A stretch of 64,000 nt of DNA from Nostoc foliaceum FACHB-393 (GCF_014698505.1 NZ_JACJTD010000031.1:1-64000); one strand, 5' to 3'; shown: positions 34,446 through 44,075, counted from the stretch's first letter. Notes: generated by a model not told the origin, from the letters alone. Translations and numbers: made by a program.

Positions 34446-35696
34446 ATGCCAGCAACATCTTTTTATGCAGATGCCCCCTACAACACCAAAAAGTCCCGCC
34501 AGGCTTTGGACTCGGATCTCACGGTTGATGAAAGTGAGTTATCGGTAGATGATTTACAGGAGCTAGAGATGGCTTCTGTTGACCATGCTAACTTTGCTGC
34601 TAGCACTAACCGTCGTAGTACAGACCTAGTACGTCTATACCTTCAAGAAATTGGTCGGGTTCGCTTGTTGGGGCGGGATGAAGAGGTTTCAGAAGCTCAA
34701 AAAGTCCAACGTTACTTGCGGATGCGGATAGTGCTTGCTAACGCCGCCAAGCAAGGGGATGAAGTGATTACGCCCTATTTAAGGTTAATCGAAGTTCAGG
34801 AACGTCTGACCTCTGAACTCGGACATCGCCCCTCTTTAGAAAGGTGGGCTGCTACTGCTGAAATAGTTTTAGCCGATCTCAGACCGACTTTGGCAGATGG
34901 CAAACGTCGCTGGGCTGAAATCGCCAAGTTGACAGTAGAAGAGTTGGATCAAATTCAGTCCCAAGGACTCCAAGCAAAAGAACACATGATTAAGGCTAAT
35001 CTTCGCCTAGTTGTGTCTGTTGCTAAGAAGTATCAAAATCGTGGTTTGGAATTGTTGGATTTAGTCCAAGAAGGTACGCTAGGTTTAGAGCGGGCTGTAG
35101 AAAAATTTGACCCAACTAAGGGTTACCGCTTCAGTACCTATGCTTACTGGTGGATTCGTCAGGGAATTACACGGGCGATCGCTACTTCTAGTCGCACTAT
35201 CCGCCTCCCTGTCCATATTACCGAAAAGTTAAACAAAATCAAAAAGGCCCAACGCAAAATTGCTCAAGAAAAAGGTCGCACCCCAACTCTAGAAGATTTA
35301 GCAACTGAGTTAGAGATGACACCGACCCAAGTACGAGAAGTTTTGTTGCGGGTTCCTCGCTCCGTTTCTTTGGAAACCAAAGTAGGCAAGGATAAAGACA
35401 CTGAGTTAGGCGAATTACTCGAAACTGACTGTGTAACACCAGAAGAAATGTTAATGCGAGAATCTTTACAAAGAGACTTGCATCATCTTTTGTCAGATTT
35501 GACGAGCCGGGAACGCGATGTTATTTTAATGCGGTTTGGTTTGGCAGATGGTCATCCTTACTCTTTAGCAGAAATTGGCCGCGCTCTCGACTTATCACGG
35601 GAACGAGTTAGACAAATTGAATCCAAGGCTTTGCAAAAGCTACGTCAACCCAAGCGTCGCAACCTCATCCGCGACTATTTGGAATCTCTAAGTTAG
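34446..35696 (+). CDS. sigC: Group 2 RNA polymerase sigma factor SigC
   Basis: A 416-residue sigma-70 family protein. Region 1.2 has DLVRLYLQEIGRV, region 2 NLRLVVSVAKKYQNRG and the FSTYAYWWIRQ motif, region 3 LNKIKKAQR and region 4 the helix-turn-helix SLAEIGRALDLSRERVRQIE. The N-terminus MPATSFYADAPYNTKKSRQA matches cyanobacterial SigC as I know it. ATG 34446 is chosen over an ATG 30 bases upstream because the family begins MPATSF. As a non-essential group 2 factor it likely serves stress or nitrogen/carbon acclimation. Confidence 0.9.
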   Translation: MPATSFYADAPYNTKKSRQALDSDLTVDESELSVDDLQELEMASVDHANFAASTNRRSTDLVRLYLQEIGRVRLLGRDEEVSEAQKVQRYLRMRIVLANAAKQGDEVITPYLRLIEVQERLTSELGHRPSLERWAATAEIVLADLRPTLADGKRRWAEIAKLTVEELDQIQSQGLQAKEHMIKANLRLVVSVAKKYQNRGLELLDLVQEGTLGLERAVEKFDPTKGYRFSTYAYWWIRQGITRAIATSSRTIRLPVHITEKLNKIKKAQRKIAQEKGRTPTLEDLATELEMTPTQVREVLLRVPRSVSLETKVGKDKDTELGELLETDCVTPEEMLMRESLQRDLHHLLSDLTSRERDVILMRFGLADGHPYSLAEIGRALDLSRERVRQIESKALQKLRQPKRRNLIRDYLESLS

Positions 35697-35808
35697 TCAT
35701 TTGTCATTAGTGAGCCAGTGCGGTCTTGGGGGTTTCCCCCATGAGCAACTGGCGCTAGCGTAGCGGTAGCGAGGTACGAGCGTCACCCGCAGGGTCATTT
35801 GTCATTAG
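35696..35808. repeat. Repeat element flanked by 15-bp direct repeats
   Basis: GTCATTTGTCATTAG occurs at 35696-35710 and again at 35794-35808. Between them is an 83-bp GC-rich segment (GAGCCAGTGCGGTCTTGG, TGGCGCTAGCGTAGCGG, GAGCGTCACCCGCAGG). The flanks are much more AT-rich. The arrangement looks like an insertion with target duplication. Confidence 0.65.
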
Positions 35809-36199
35809 AAAACTACACTTGACAAATGACTAGGGACAAAGGGCTGATTTGATCCCCAGATCAAAAGCCTTTTAAAGGCTTATAGCAAATTAATTGCATT
35901 TAATCGAATAATACTTTCCCCAGACCTTTGCTCAGATACCTTGAAGGTAGGGATCAAATAAACAATTCAAAATTTACTGATTCAAAATTAAAAGTCAAGA
36001 GATGCAATCGTTACAAGTATCCTAACTATTAACTGTAGGCAAATTAAATGCAGTACAGCTTAATACTTGAATTTTGATCAAGATTTGATGAATTGTTCTT
36101 AAATATTTAGTAAGAATTCTCAATAGGCAATGATTGTTGCAAATTGCTCCCAAGATTTGTTATATTCTCAATTAACGAGCTTTGTTGAGAAATATTAGT

Positions 36200-36655
36200 A
36201 TGACTGTCTACACAACTACTTCACTCAAGGCAGAACTGAACGAACGAGGCTGGCGATTAACTCCCCAGCGCGAAACAATTTTACACATTTTTCAAGAACT
36301 TCCGCAAGGTGAACATCTGAGTGCGGAGGATCTTTATCAGCGACTAGAAACTGATGGTGAAGGGATCAGCCTGTCAACTATTTATCGGACTTTGAAGTTG
36401 ATGGCTAGGATGGGAATTTTACGGGAACTAGAACTGGGCGAGGGACATAAGCATTATGAGATCAACCAGCCCTATCCTCATCATCACCATCACTTAATTT
36501 GTGTTAGGTGTAACTCCACCATAGAGTTTAAAAACGACTCAATTTTAAAAATTGGGTCGAAAACCGCTCAAAAAGAAGGTTTTCATCTGCTTGACTGTCA
36601 AATGACCATTCATGCAGTGTGTCCCAAGTGCCAACGGGCGCTGATGCCGCTTTAG
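36200..36655 (+). CDS. furA: Ferric uptake regulator FurA
   Basis: A 151-residue Fur-family repressor controlling iron genes. The DNA-binding domain has LTPQRETILHIF and the recognition helix in SLSTIYRTLKLM. The metal site has HKHYEINQPYPHHHHHLIC. Five cysteines are in CVRC, LLDC and CPKC, the pattern of Anabaena FurA, where the CP motif binds haem. ATG 36200 (MTVYTTTSLK) is chosen over an ATG six codons upstream to match the family start. The next gene is convergent and encodes a peptidoglycan-binding protein. In Anabaena the equivalent gene reads through to give antisense furA RNA. Confidence 0.92.
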   Translation: MTVYTTTSLKAELNERGWRLTPQRETILHIFQELPQGEHLSAEDLYQRLETDGEGISLSTIYRTLKLMARMGILRELELGEGHKHYEINQPYPHHHHHLICVRCNSTIEFKNDSILKIGSKTAQKEGFHLLDCQMTIHAVCPKCQRALMPL

Positions 36656-36786
36656 CACTTGGGTGGATAATAAGACGAAACTACTCAAATTAACCAAATA
36701 ATTGGAATTTTGAGCAGTTCGTAATTTGCTGTTACTGGAGGCAAGCAACCAGTTGGGAATTGATACTAACAACACCAAAGCGGATG

Positions 36787-37923
36787 TTAAAAGCGTCCGC
36801 TCTTAAGATCCTTGAGACTAATGCCGTAGAATTCTTGGGCTTGTTTAATCGCTTTTTTGGTGTCATCTGCCATCACACCATTCAACTTGCCTTTATAAAA
36901 ACCCCGCTCCCTTAGTCGCGTTTGGATTTCTAGGGTATTAAACTCGCTTTTGCTAGCAGTATTAACTGAGCTATACAACTTAGCTCGCGTAGTTGGGCCA
37001 GCAACGCCACTTGCTGCTAGGTAATTAGCTGCCTGGAATCTCCTTACAGCATCGGCAGTATAGGGGCCATAGTAGCCATTTGGCTCTCCCTCTAAATATC
37101 CTGCCTGGATCAATTGTTCTTGAATAATTCTAACTGGCTCACCGCGATCGCCTACACGAAGTTTATCTCGATTGACTACCTTTTGGTTTTTGGGAGCCTC
37201 TTCTCCATCACCGATGCCAACTCCCGGCAATTTACGCAATGTTGCTGGGCCAACAACTCCATCAACGCTTAATTTGTAAGAATCTTGGAACCGCTTGACA
37301 GCTTCTTCGGTAATTGGACCAAATATCCCCGTGGCGTTTCCGTAATAAAAGCCTGCGACTCTTAAGCGTTCTTGTAAAACCCTCACATCTTCACCTTCAT
37401 CCCCCTTAGAAAGGTAGTTGGGATTACGGCGCTGGCTGCTAGCTGAACTAGTAGTACTGGGCTTTTTGGCTTGTGTACTTACAACAGTAGCTTTTTTAGC
37501 TTGTGTAGTTGTAGTACTGGGCTTTTTGGCTTGCCAGTTTTCTAATTTTTGCAGGGTGCTTGCTCCAACAATGCCATCCACTGGTAAACCGGCGGCCTTT
37601 TGGAAGCGCCGCACAGCTTCTTGTGTGGATACGTCATATACTTGGGTGACTGGAGCTTGATGAAAACCTGCTGTTTTCAACTTTTGTTGTAGATTTCTGA
37701 CAGAAGGGCCTCGATCGCCTTTTTCCAGTGCCATGACGCTGGTAACAGCGCCAAGAATAGACAAGGACAGAGCGAGGGGCAACATATACTTCCAAGCCCT
37801 ACCAGAAAGCCGTTTCCAGTCTGGTGCAGCTGCTTTGTTAAACAAAGAACTGAGGGAGACCAATTCACTGGGTGTGCTGTCTTCGTAGGCGAAAGCTAGG
37901 TGCAAATACGCAAGATTTTCCAT
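36787..37923 (-). CDS. Membrane-anchored protein with four peptidoglycan-binding domains
   Basis: A 378-residue protein. A single membrane segment lies at about 47-65 (YMLPLALSLSILGAVTSVMAL), with the bulk outside the membrane. PG_binding_1 repeats are visible at about 66-127, 165-230, 256-317 and 327-378, each with DxGxxVRxLQxxL and AVRRFQ motifs. A Thr/Lys-rich linker of repeated QAKKPSTT separates the first two. It should bind cell-wall peptidoglycan. It ends 132 bp from the furA stop on the opposite strand with no good terminator between, so its transcript may run antisense through furA. Its start is ten bases from the end of cobN, so the two are likely cotranscribed from cobN. Confidence 0.85.
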   Translation of the reverse strand: MENLAYLHLAFAYEDSTPSELVSLSSLFNKAAAPDWKRLSGRAWKYMLPLALSLSILGAVTSVMALEKGDRGPSVRNLQQKLKTAGFHQAPVTQVYDVSTQEAVRRFQKAAGLPVDGIVGASTLQKLENWQAKKPSTTTTQAKKATVVSTQAKKPSTTSSASSQRRNPNYLSKGDEGEDVRVLQERLRVAGFYYGNATGIFGPITEEAVKRFQDSYKLSVDGVVGPATLRKLPGVGIGDGEEAPKNQKVVNRDKLRVGDRGEPVRIIQEQLIQAGYLEGEPNGYYGPYTADAVRRFQAANYLAASGVAGPTTRAKLYSSVNTASKSEFNTLEIQTRLRERGFYKGKLNGVMADDTKKAIKQAQEFYGISLKDLKSGRF

Positions 37924-37932
37924 ATTTCTTTC

Positions 37933-40900
37933 CTACACCATTGATTTTTCTTCGATAACTGCTTCAGCTTGATGTACTAGGTTCCTCAAAGCTTCTAATG
38001 TTCCTATATTTACATCCTCCCACAAATTGCGCTTGTGTGCTTCTAATAATCTTTCAGCAATATCACGCAGAGCATAAGGGTTCTTTTGCTGAATAAATTC
38101 TGACACAACTGGATCGAGCAAGTAAGCTTCTACTATGCCTTGATACATATAATCTTCGACACATTTAGCTGTTGCATCATAGGCGAATAAAAAATCTACC
38201 GTCGCTGCCATTTCAAAAGCACCTTTGTAACCGTGGCGCATGGCTCCCGCAATCCACTTAGGATTAACTACGCGAGAACGATACACTCGGGCAATTTCTT
38301 CTTTCAGTTGGCGGACGCGTGGTTGGGCGGGTATGGAATTATCACCAAAATACGTTTGGGGATTTTTTCCCTGTAGAGAACGCACCGCCGCTGTTAAGCC
38401 ACCCTGAAATTGGTAATAATCATCGGAATCTAGTAGGTCGTGTTCACGGTTATCTTGATTGTGCAGGACAACTTGCATTTGCGCCAAGCGTTGCTTGAAG
38501 GCTTCAGGGGAGGGGATTGGGGATTGGGGACTCTTAAGAGGCAGAGGGGCTGGGGGCTGGGGGCGGGGGGAAGTAATTCCCTCTCCTCTGCTCGCTGCTC
38601 CCTGCTCCCCTGCTTCTGCTCCCGAAGAGTAGGCGTAAGAACTCCAATTAATGTAGGCGCGAGCTAAATCTTCGTCATCTGTCCAGTTTTGCGATTCGAT
38701 TAAACCTTGGAGTCCAGCACCGTAAGCACCTGGACGAGAACCAAAGATGCGATAGCCCGATCGCACCACGGCTTCTTCTAAAGTTAATCCTTGGCTTGTC
38801 CACAAATCAGTTTCTTGGCGAACTGCATCTGCAAGGGGATTTTGCTCTGGCGGTTCATCTAAGCCTGCTACTGCTGACACTGCTTGAGCGAATAAATCAA
38901 TTAAGTTGGGAAAAGCATCCCGGAAGAATCCCGAAATTCGCAAGGTGACATCTACACGGGGACGGCCCAAAATCGCTAGGGGCAAAATCTCAAAATCCAC
39001 TACTCGCCGCGCTGCACCATCCCATACAGGTTGAACTCCAAGTAAAGCCAAGGCTTCGGCAATATCATCACCGCCAGTTCTCATGGTGGCTGTTCCCCAC
39101 AATGATAAGCCTAGTGTTTTGGGATACTCGCCATGTTCTTGAGTGTAATATTCAACGAGAGTTTCAGCGGCTTTTCTACCAATATCCCAAGCTGTTTCTG
39201 TGGGAATGGCGCGAATATCGACAGAATAAAAGTTTCTCCCGGTTGGTAGAACTTCCGGGCGGCCGCGTGTGGGTGCGCCAGATGGAGCGCTGGGGACATA
39301 ACCGCCATCGAGTCCGTGTAATAAATGGGTAATTTCTTGGCGGGTTTGTTGTAAGGCTGGAAGAAGGCGATCGCGTATCCAGGTAGAGACGCGATGAATT
39401 GCGTCTCCCTCCCCAGCAAAGACGCGATGAATCGCGTCTCTACAAGAAGAATTTTGATTTATTAGTTGTTCTACTAAGAGGGCGGCGTGTTCTTCTAGGA
39501 CTTCGACGATATCACCGAAGGTACGGCATTCTATGCCATTGACTACTGAATATTCACCACTAGGCGTTGACAAATCGGCTGTGAGAGGATCGAAGTCTAG
39601 TCCCCAATCTTGAGCGATCGCACGGGTGATGCCTGAAGAATGGCGATTGGGGATGCGAGCGATCGCTACTATTAAATCTCGTAGCTGCCTTCCTTGGGGA
39701 CATTGCCCAAAAATGTGCAACCCATCGCGGATTTGGGCTTCTTTTAATTCACAAAGATAGCCACCGATGGAATTCAAAATTAAGGATTCCGACTTAAAAA
39801 TTTCTGTTTCATTTTGGATTCCTAAATCTAGATGGAGATTTTCTTTGATTACCAGTTCGTGGATGCGATCGCGAATCACTGGCAAACGCGAAGGATCTAA
39901 ACTGTCCGCTTCATAATACTCATCAATTAAATTTTCTAACTGTTGCAAAGAACCGTAGAGTTCCGCACGAGTCATGGGCGGCGTTAGGTGATCTATAATC
40001 ACCGCTTGAGCGCGACGTTTGGCTTGAGAACCTTCACCAGGGTCGTTGACAATAAACGGGTACAGGTGGGGAAGTGCGCCGAAAGCCACTTCTGGATAAC
40101 AATTACTCGATAAAGCCACACTTTTACCCGGTAGCCATTCTAGATTTCCGTGTTTCCCTACATGAACTACAGCATCAGCACCAAAAGTTTCTCTAACCCA
40201 ATAGTAGAAAGCTAAATAAGCATGGGTTGGTTCTAAATCCGGCGCATGATAATTCAAACTGGGGTCATTATCATAACCCCTTGCTGGCTGAATTCCCACG
40301 AAGATGTTGCCGAGTTGGATTCCGGGAACGGGGATAGAGGCAGGGGGGCAGGGAGCAGAGAGCAGGGGATAAGAGTTTTCACCTTTGCCTCCCGCACTTT
40401 GCCCCATTCCCCACCGTTCACTAATACCTTGCTGAACTGCTGGCGGTAATGAAGCGAAATATTCTTGATACTCTTCCCAAGAAACACTTTGGTTTACCGG
40501 AAGCGATTCTCGACCTTCCGGATCATTGGTTACGCCATCTGTCAACCGCTGAATCAACTCGTCTCCTTGAAGAGGTGGATTTTCTACTTCATAACCAGCT
40601 AGATGTAAAGCTTGAAGGATTTCTACACAACTAGCTGGGGTGTCGAGTCCCACACCATTAGCAAGCCGTCCATTGCGGTTAGGGTAGTTTGCCAAAATTA
40701 GAGCAATTCGCCGTTCTTGGGGGGGTTTGAAACGCAGACGCGCCCAATTTGCTGCTAGTTTAGCAACGAACTCGATGCGATCGCTCACTGGTTCATAAAT
40801 TACCACATCTGTCTCTAAATGGGGATTACGAGTTTGTACTGCTTTAAAAGACACAGCACGAGTAATAATCCGCCCATCTACTTCTGGTAGCGCCACATTC

Positions 40901-41952
40901 ATCCCAATATCGCGGGGAGAAAGCCCTTGAAACTGTGACTCCCACTGCTCAATTGATCCGCCACTGAGAATTACCTGCAACACAGGCACATCTAATTTTT
41001 CCCATAGTTCAGTTTGAGGTGTTTCGCTTTCCAAGCGTGCTAGAGAAAAACTGGTGGTATTCAGCAGCACAGCTATTGATTCGGCTTCTTTGGGTTGAAA
41101 AAATTCACTCAACTCAACCTGAACATCGGGTTCACGCAATGAGGAAACAAACACTGGCACAGGTTGTAAATTTTTCTGTACCAAGGCTTCGCATAAAGCA
41201 TCAATTACCTTGGTATTTCCAGCTAAATAATGAGCGCGGTAAAAAAGGATGCCGATTTTGGGAATTGGGGATTGTAAGCTTTGAGGTTCTGAGGTGAATG
41301 AATGAGGTTCTGAGGTTGATGAATCCAGTTCTGAGGTGGATGAATCAGTCTCGAATTCTCCTTGTCCTCCTTGTCCCCTCATCCCCCACTCCCCACTCCC
41401 CACTCCCCATTCATACAATCCCACACGCGGAACTGGCCGGGGTGGCGGGGGATTGTATGCAGTTAACAGGCAACTGTCAGAGATAAATTGCAGAGCATTA
41501 ACAAAATTTTCCACACCGCCTTCGCTAAAATACTGCCATATTTGGTTAACAATACCCAAAGGTACGGTAGAGTGGGAGATTAAATCGGGATCAAAAGCGT
41601 CGTCCCCTGGCATTACAATGAGGGTTTTACCATTACGTTGCACAATTTCTTGAACTACTTCTAAGCCATAACCCCAGTAAGAACGTCCTCCTAAGAGGCG
41701 CAAAATAATTACCTGGGCAAGTTCCAAAACTTGCTCCCCATAAGTATCTATGCTTAATTGTTGCTGCAACTGCAACAGGTTGGCGACTCTTAATGCAGGA
41801 AAGCTTGTAGGTAATTTTGTCACCGCAGCTGCCAAAGTTTGAATGTCGGTATCAGCAGCCGTAATTAACACGAAAGGCGCTGGAGTTTGTTCTAGAAAAA
41901 TTAAGCCCTCTGACTGATTCCATCCACCCGATATGCTACTTGTACGATGCAT
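37933..41952 (-). CDS. cobN: Cobaltochelatase subunit CobN with repeat-derived insertions
   Basis: A 1339-residue CobN/ChlH-family large subunit, which inserts cobalt in vitamin B12 synthesis or acts as a related chelatase. Recognisable blocks include HVGKHGNLEWLPGKS, FVGIQPARGYDNDP, GAPTRGRPEVLPTGRNFYS, WGTATMRTGGDDIAEALALLG and GFFRDAFPNLIDLF. Four stretches look foreign. Near residue 180 are Gly/Trp residues followed by three tandem 7-residue DSSTSEx units. Near residue 520 is SAGGKGENSYPLL. Near residue 840 is a duplicated GDAIHRV from a palindromic repeat. Near residue 1110 a long Gly/Pro/Arg linker appears. All fall between conserved blocks, so the enzyme may stay active. The downstream peptidoglycan-binding gene is ten bases away. 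Confidence 0.92.
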   Translation of the reverse strand: MHRTSSISGGWNQSEGLIFLEQTPAPFVLITAADTDIQTLAAAVTKLPTSFPALRVANLLQLQQQLSIDTYGEQVLELAQVIILRLLGGRSYWGYGLEVVQEIVQRNGKTLIVMPGDDAFDPDLISHSTVPLGIVNQIWQYFSEGGVENFVNALQFISDSCLLTAYNPPPPRPVPRVGLYEWGVGSGEWGMRGQGGQGEFETDSSTSELDSSTSEPHSFTSEPQSLQSPIPKIGILFYRAHYLAGNTKVIDALCEALVQKNLQPVPVFVSSLREPDVQVELSEFFQPKEAESIAVLLNTTSFSLARLESETPQTELWEKLDVPVLQVILSGGSIEQWESQFQGLSPRDIGMNVALPEVDGRIITRAVSFKAVQTRNPHLETDVVIYEPVSDRIEFVAKLAANWARLRFKPPQERRIALILANYPNRNGRLANGVGLDTPASCVEILQALHLAGYEVENPPLQGDELIQRLTDGVTNDPEGRESLPVNQSVSWEEYQEYFASLPPAVQQGISERWGMGQSAGGKGENSYPLLSAPCPPASIPVPGIQLGNIFVGIQPARGYDNDPSLNYHAPDLEPTHAYLAFYYWVRETFGADAVVHVGKHGNLEWLPGKSVALSSNCYPEVAFGALPHLYPFIVNDPGEGSQAKRRAQAVIIDHLTPPMTRAELYGSLQQLENLIDEYYEADSLDPSRLPVIRDRIHELVIKENLHLDLGIQNETEIFKSESLILNSIGGYLCELKEAQIRDGLHIFGQCPQGRQLRDLIVAIARIPNRHSSGITRAIAQDWGLDFDPLTADLSTPSGEYSVVNGIECRTFGDIVEVLEEHAALLVEQLINQNSSCRDAIHRVFAGEGDAIHRVSTWIRDRLLPALQQTRQEITHLLHGLDGGYVPSAPSGAPTRGRPEVLPTGRNFYSVDIRAIPTETAWDIGRKAAETLVEYYTQEHGEYPKTLGLSLWGTATMRTGGDDIAEALALLGVQPVWDGAARRVVDFEILPLAILGRPRVDVTLRISGFFRDAFPNLIDLFAQAVSAVAGLDEPPEQNPLADAVRQETDLWTSQGLTLEEAVVRSGYRIFGSRPGAYGAGLQGLIESQNWTDDEDLARAYINWSSYAYSSGAEAGEQGAASRGEGITSPRPQPPAPLPLKSPQSPIPSPEAFKQRLAQMQVVLHNQDNREHDLLDSDDYYQFQGGLTAAVRSLQGKNPQTYFGDNSIPAQPRVRQLKEEIARVYRSRVVNPKWIAGAMRHGYKGAFEMAATVDFLFAYDATAKCVEDYMYQGIVEAYLLDPVVSEFIQQKNPYALRDIAERLLEAHKRNLWEDVNIGTLEALRNLVHQAEAVIEEKSMV
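38508..38632. repeat. G/A-rich dispersed repeat inside cobN
   Basis: A run of degenerate units such as GGGGATTGGGGA and GGGGCTGGGGGCTGGGGG, then their C/T-rich counterparts (CTGCTCGCTGCTCCCTGC). It is in frame and encodes a Gly/Pro/Ser/Arg linker near CobN residue 1110. Similar vocabulary recurs at 40318-40395 and 41370-41415 in the same gene. Confidence 0.75.
39383..39443. repeat. Two tandem copies of the AGAGACGCGAT palindrome inside cobN
   Basis: GAGACGCGATGAATTGCGTC (within 39383-39407) and AGACGCGATGAATCGCGTCT (within 39418-39443) are two hairpin repeats of one family, separated by ten bases and in frame. They account for the duplicated DAIHRV in the protein. Other copies sit at 49105-49129 and, degenerate, at 44090-44112. 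Confidence 0.85.
41284..41346. repeat. 21-bp tandem repeat (three units) inside cobN
   Basis: Three units of TGAGGTTCTGAGGTTGATGA type run in frame and encode DSSTSEL, DSSTSEP and HSFTSEP on the minus strand. They sit next to the Gly/Trp-rich insertion. In-frame unit length means copy-number change alters only linker length. Confidence 0.75.
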
Positions 41953-42047
41953 AATGCTGTATTACCGTCTTAAACTATATGGTTATTGCACAATCAAAAC
42001 AAACCTTTTCCTTGCATTCAGCCCCCTCTTACCAGTAATGATTTAAA

Positions 42048-44075
42048 ATGCTTAGTTCTCCTGATTTGAGCTTTTCTCGAACCTTGCCTATTGTTGTATT
42101 TAATCAGCTTGGGGAATTGTTGGAACAGATGGCTCAAACGGTGGGAAGTGCCGCTCTGATACTGACAGAAGCTGTATTGATGCGGATTTACATACCTGTG
42201 GAATGGCAAAGGCAAAGGTTTACGTTGGTGGTTTCTGAGCAGTTTAGTGCGCTGTTGATAGGAAACTTAGCGCAGGGGGAGGAAGGGGAGCAGGGAATTG
42301 ACTTGGCACTCAATGCTAGTTTGACATTTAATTTAGAGGCGATCGCAACATTTGTCTACGAATTGAGAGACTTGTTTGAGTGCGATTCCTCCACTCACCA
42401 AAATCTCGAAGGCTATCGCCAAATTATTCGGCCCAATGATGCCACACTCCAAAGTCAATTCTCGCTGTTGTTATTAGAATATCTCTTAACTCAGCCAAAC
42501 CAAGAGATAATAGCACCTCCAAGCTCAACTGCACCGACAGTTTATATCTGTCAGCCAGTGGAAGATGCTTTAAAAAAACAGATTTCCCAAGAACGGTTGT
42601 TAAATCAGGTAACAACACAGATCCGCAAAAGCCTGGATTTGCCAGTAATTATGGCAACGGCAATTACACAGGTGCGTGAGTTTCTAGAATTAGACCGATT
42701 AGTAATCTATAAATTTGCAGGTTCCAAAGTCAATACTCAAGAATACCAGTCTGACACTATTCCCTTCAACGGAACCGCACTGGTAACAGGCATGGAATTG
42801 TCCGTTGGGGAACCTTCCGAAATCTATTTTTCTATACACGAGAACAACGGTAAACACTCGCCTTCTGTGTCAGTCAATAATCAGCCATTACTAGAATACT
42901 GCCACAACTATGGAGGTTATATTGTCTATGAAGCCCGTGCTACAGATGCTATTACATCGGTGTTGAATTACACGGAAAAAAATTGCTTTATCCGAACCTC
43001 TCAATGTTGGAATAAGTATCGCCAAGGCTTTACTTTAGCTGTGGATGATGTCGAAAAAACTTATGCTCTGGAAGAGTGTTTGCTGAATTTTTTAAGGGAA
43101 TGCCAAGTGCGGGCTAAGTTGGCTGCACCAATTATGTTTGAGGATAAACTGTGGGGTTTGCTGATTGCTCATCAGTGCAATGAACCACGCCAGTGGACTG
43201 ATAGCGAAAAAAACTTGCTAGTTGCGATCGCAGAACAATTAGCGATCGCAATTCACCAAGCTGAGTTAATGCAAACGCTCACCCAAGAAAAAGAAACTCT
43301 CGAACAACGAGTCATTGAGCGCACAATGGCCCTGCGTGATGCCCTCCTCGCCGCTGAAGCTGCTAGCCGCCTCAGAAGTGAATTTCTAGCTACTATCAGT
43401 CATGAATTGCTCACGCCTTTAACTTATGTTATTGGGATGTCTTCTACATTGTTACGCTGGCCTTTAGGTGAATTGAGTCAACGACAACGGGGTTATCTGC
43501 AAACAATCCACGATAGTGGAGAACATTTATTAGAAATGATTAATGACATCCTCGATTTATCGCAAATCGAAGCTGGTAAGGCAGCTTTAAATATTGCGGA
43601 ATTTTCTTTGGTAAATGTTGCCGAAAATGCTGTAAAGTCACTACAAAAAAAGGCAACAAGTGAACAAATTACTCTTAAACTTGATTTGCAAATCGATCCC
43701 AGGCGCGATCGCTTTACCGCCGATGCCGAACGAGTAGAACAAATTCTCTGGAATCTGTTAACTAATGCCATTAAATTCACTCCTGAAAGTGGCTGCGTTA
43801 CCTTACGCCTTTGGGTGGAAGATGATACTGCTATTTTTCAAGTGGAAGACACCGGGATCGGCATTCCCGAAGAAAAATTACCATTACTGTTTGAGAAATT
43901 TCAGCAACTCGATACACCCTATCGCCGCCGCTACGAAGGCACTGGACTTGGACTAGCTTTAACTAAACAACTGGTGGAACTCCATCGGGGTCGAATAGAA
44001 GTAGAATCAACTGTAAGTATTGGCTCAATTTTTACTGTATGGATACCAACTCAGGCAATGAAAGTGGTAAGTTAG
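42048..44075 (+). CDS. GAF-domain sensor histidine kinase
   Basis: A 675-residue soluble kinase. The N-terminal 150 residues (DICT-like or unknown sensor) contain a small GEEGEQG insert. A phytochrome-type GAF domain spans about 185-405 (LDRLVIYKF near 222; AKLAAPIMFEDKLWGLLIAHQ near 361), but I see no canonical chromophore Cys-His pair and would not call it a photoreceptor. After a coiled linker comes HisKA with His452 in TISHELLTPL. The ATPase domain has NLLTNAIKFTPE, DTGIGIPEE and GTGLGLAL. No receiver, so a partner response regulator is elsewhere. It is divergent from cobN with 95 bp between. Confidence 0.9.
   Translation: MLSSPDLSFSRTLPIVVFNQLGELLEQMAQTVGSAALILTEAVLMRIYIPVEWQRQRFTLVVSEQFSALLIGNLAQGEEGEQGIDLALNASLTFNLEAIATFVYELRDLFECDSSTHQNLEGYRQIIRPNDATLQSQFSLLLLEYLLTQPNQEIIAPPSSTAPTVYICQPVEDALKKQISQERLLNQVTTQIRKSLDLPVIMATAITQVREFLELDRLVIYKFAGSKVNTQEYQSDTIPFNGTALVTGMELSVGEPSEIYFSIHENNGKHSPSVSVNNQPLLEYCHNYGGYIVYEARATDAITSVLNYTEKNCFIRTSQCWNKYRQGFTLAVDDVEKTYALEECLLNFLRECQVRAKLAAPIMFEDKLWGLLIAHQCNEPRQWTDSEKNLLVAIAEQLAIAIHQAELMQTLTQEKETLEQRVIERTMALRDALLAAEAASRLRSEFLATISHELLTPLTYVIGMSSTLLRWPLGELSQRQRGYLQTIHDSGEHLLEMINDILDLSQIEAGKAALNIAEFSLVNVAENAVKSLQKKATSEQITLKLDLQIDPRRDRFTADAERVEQILWNLLTNAIKFTPESGCVTLRLWVEDDTAIFQVEDTGIGIPEEKLPLLFEKFQQLDTPYRRRYEGTGLGLALTKQLVELHRGRIEVESTVSIGSIFTVWIPTQAMKVVS

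Noticed and set aside
39240..39290. Considered as another foreign insert in cobN (GAPTRGRPEVLPTGRNFYS)
   Set aside because: This is a conserved CobN block rather than an insertion.
42048..44075. Considered calling the GAF kinase a phytochrome
   Set aside because: I see no chromophore-attaching Cys-His in the GAF domain and no PHY domain.
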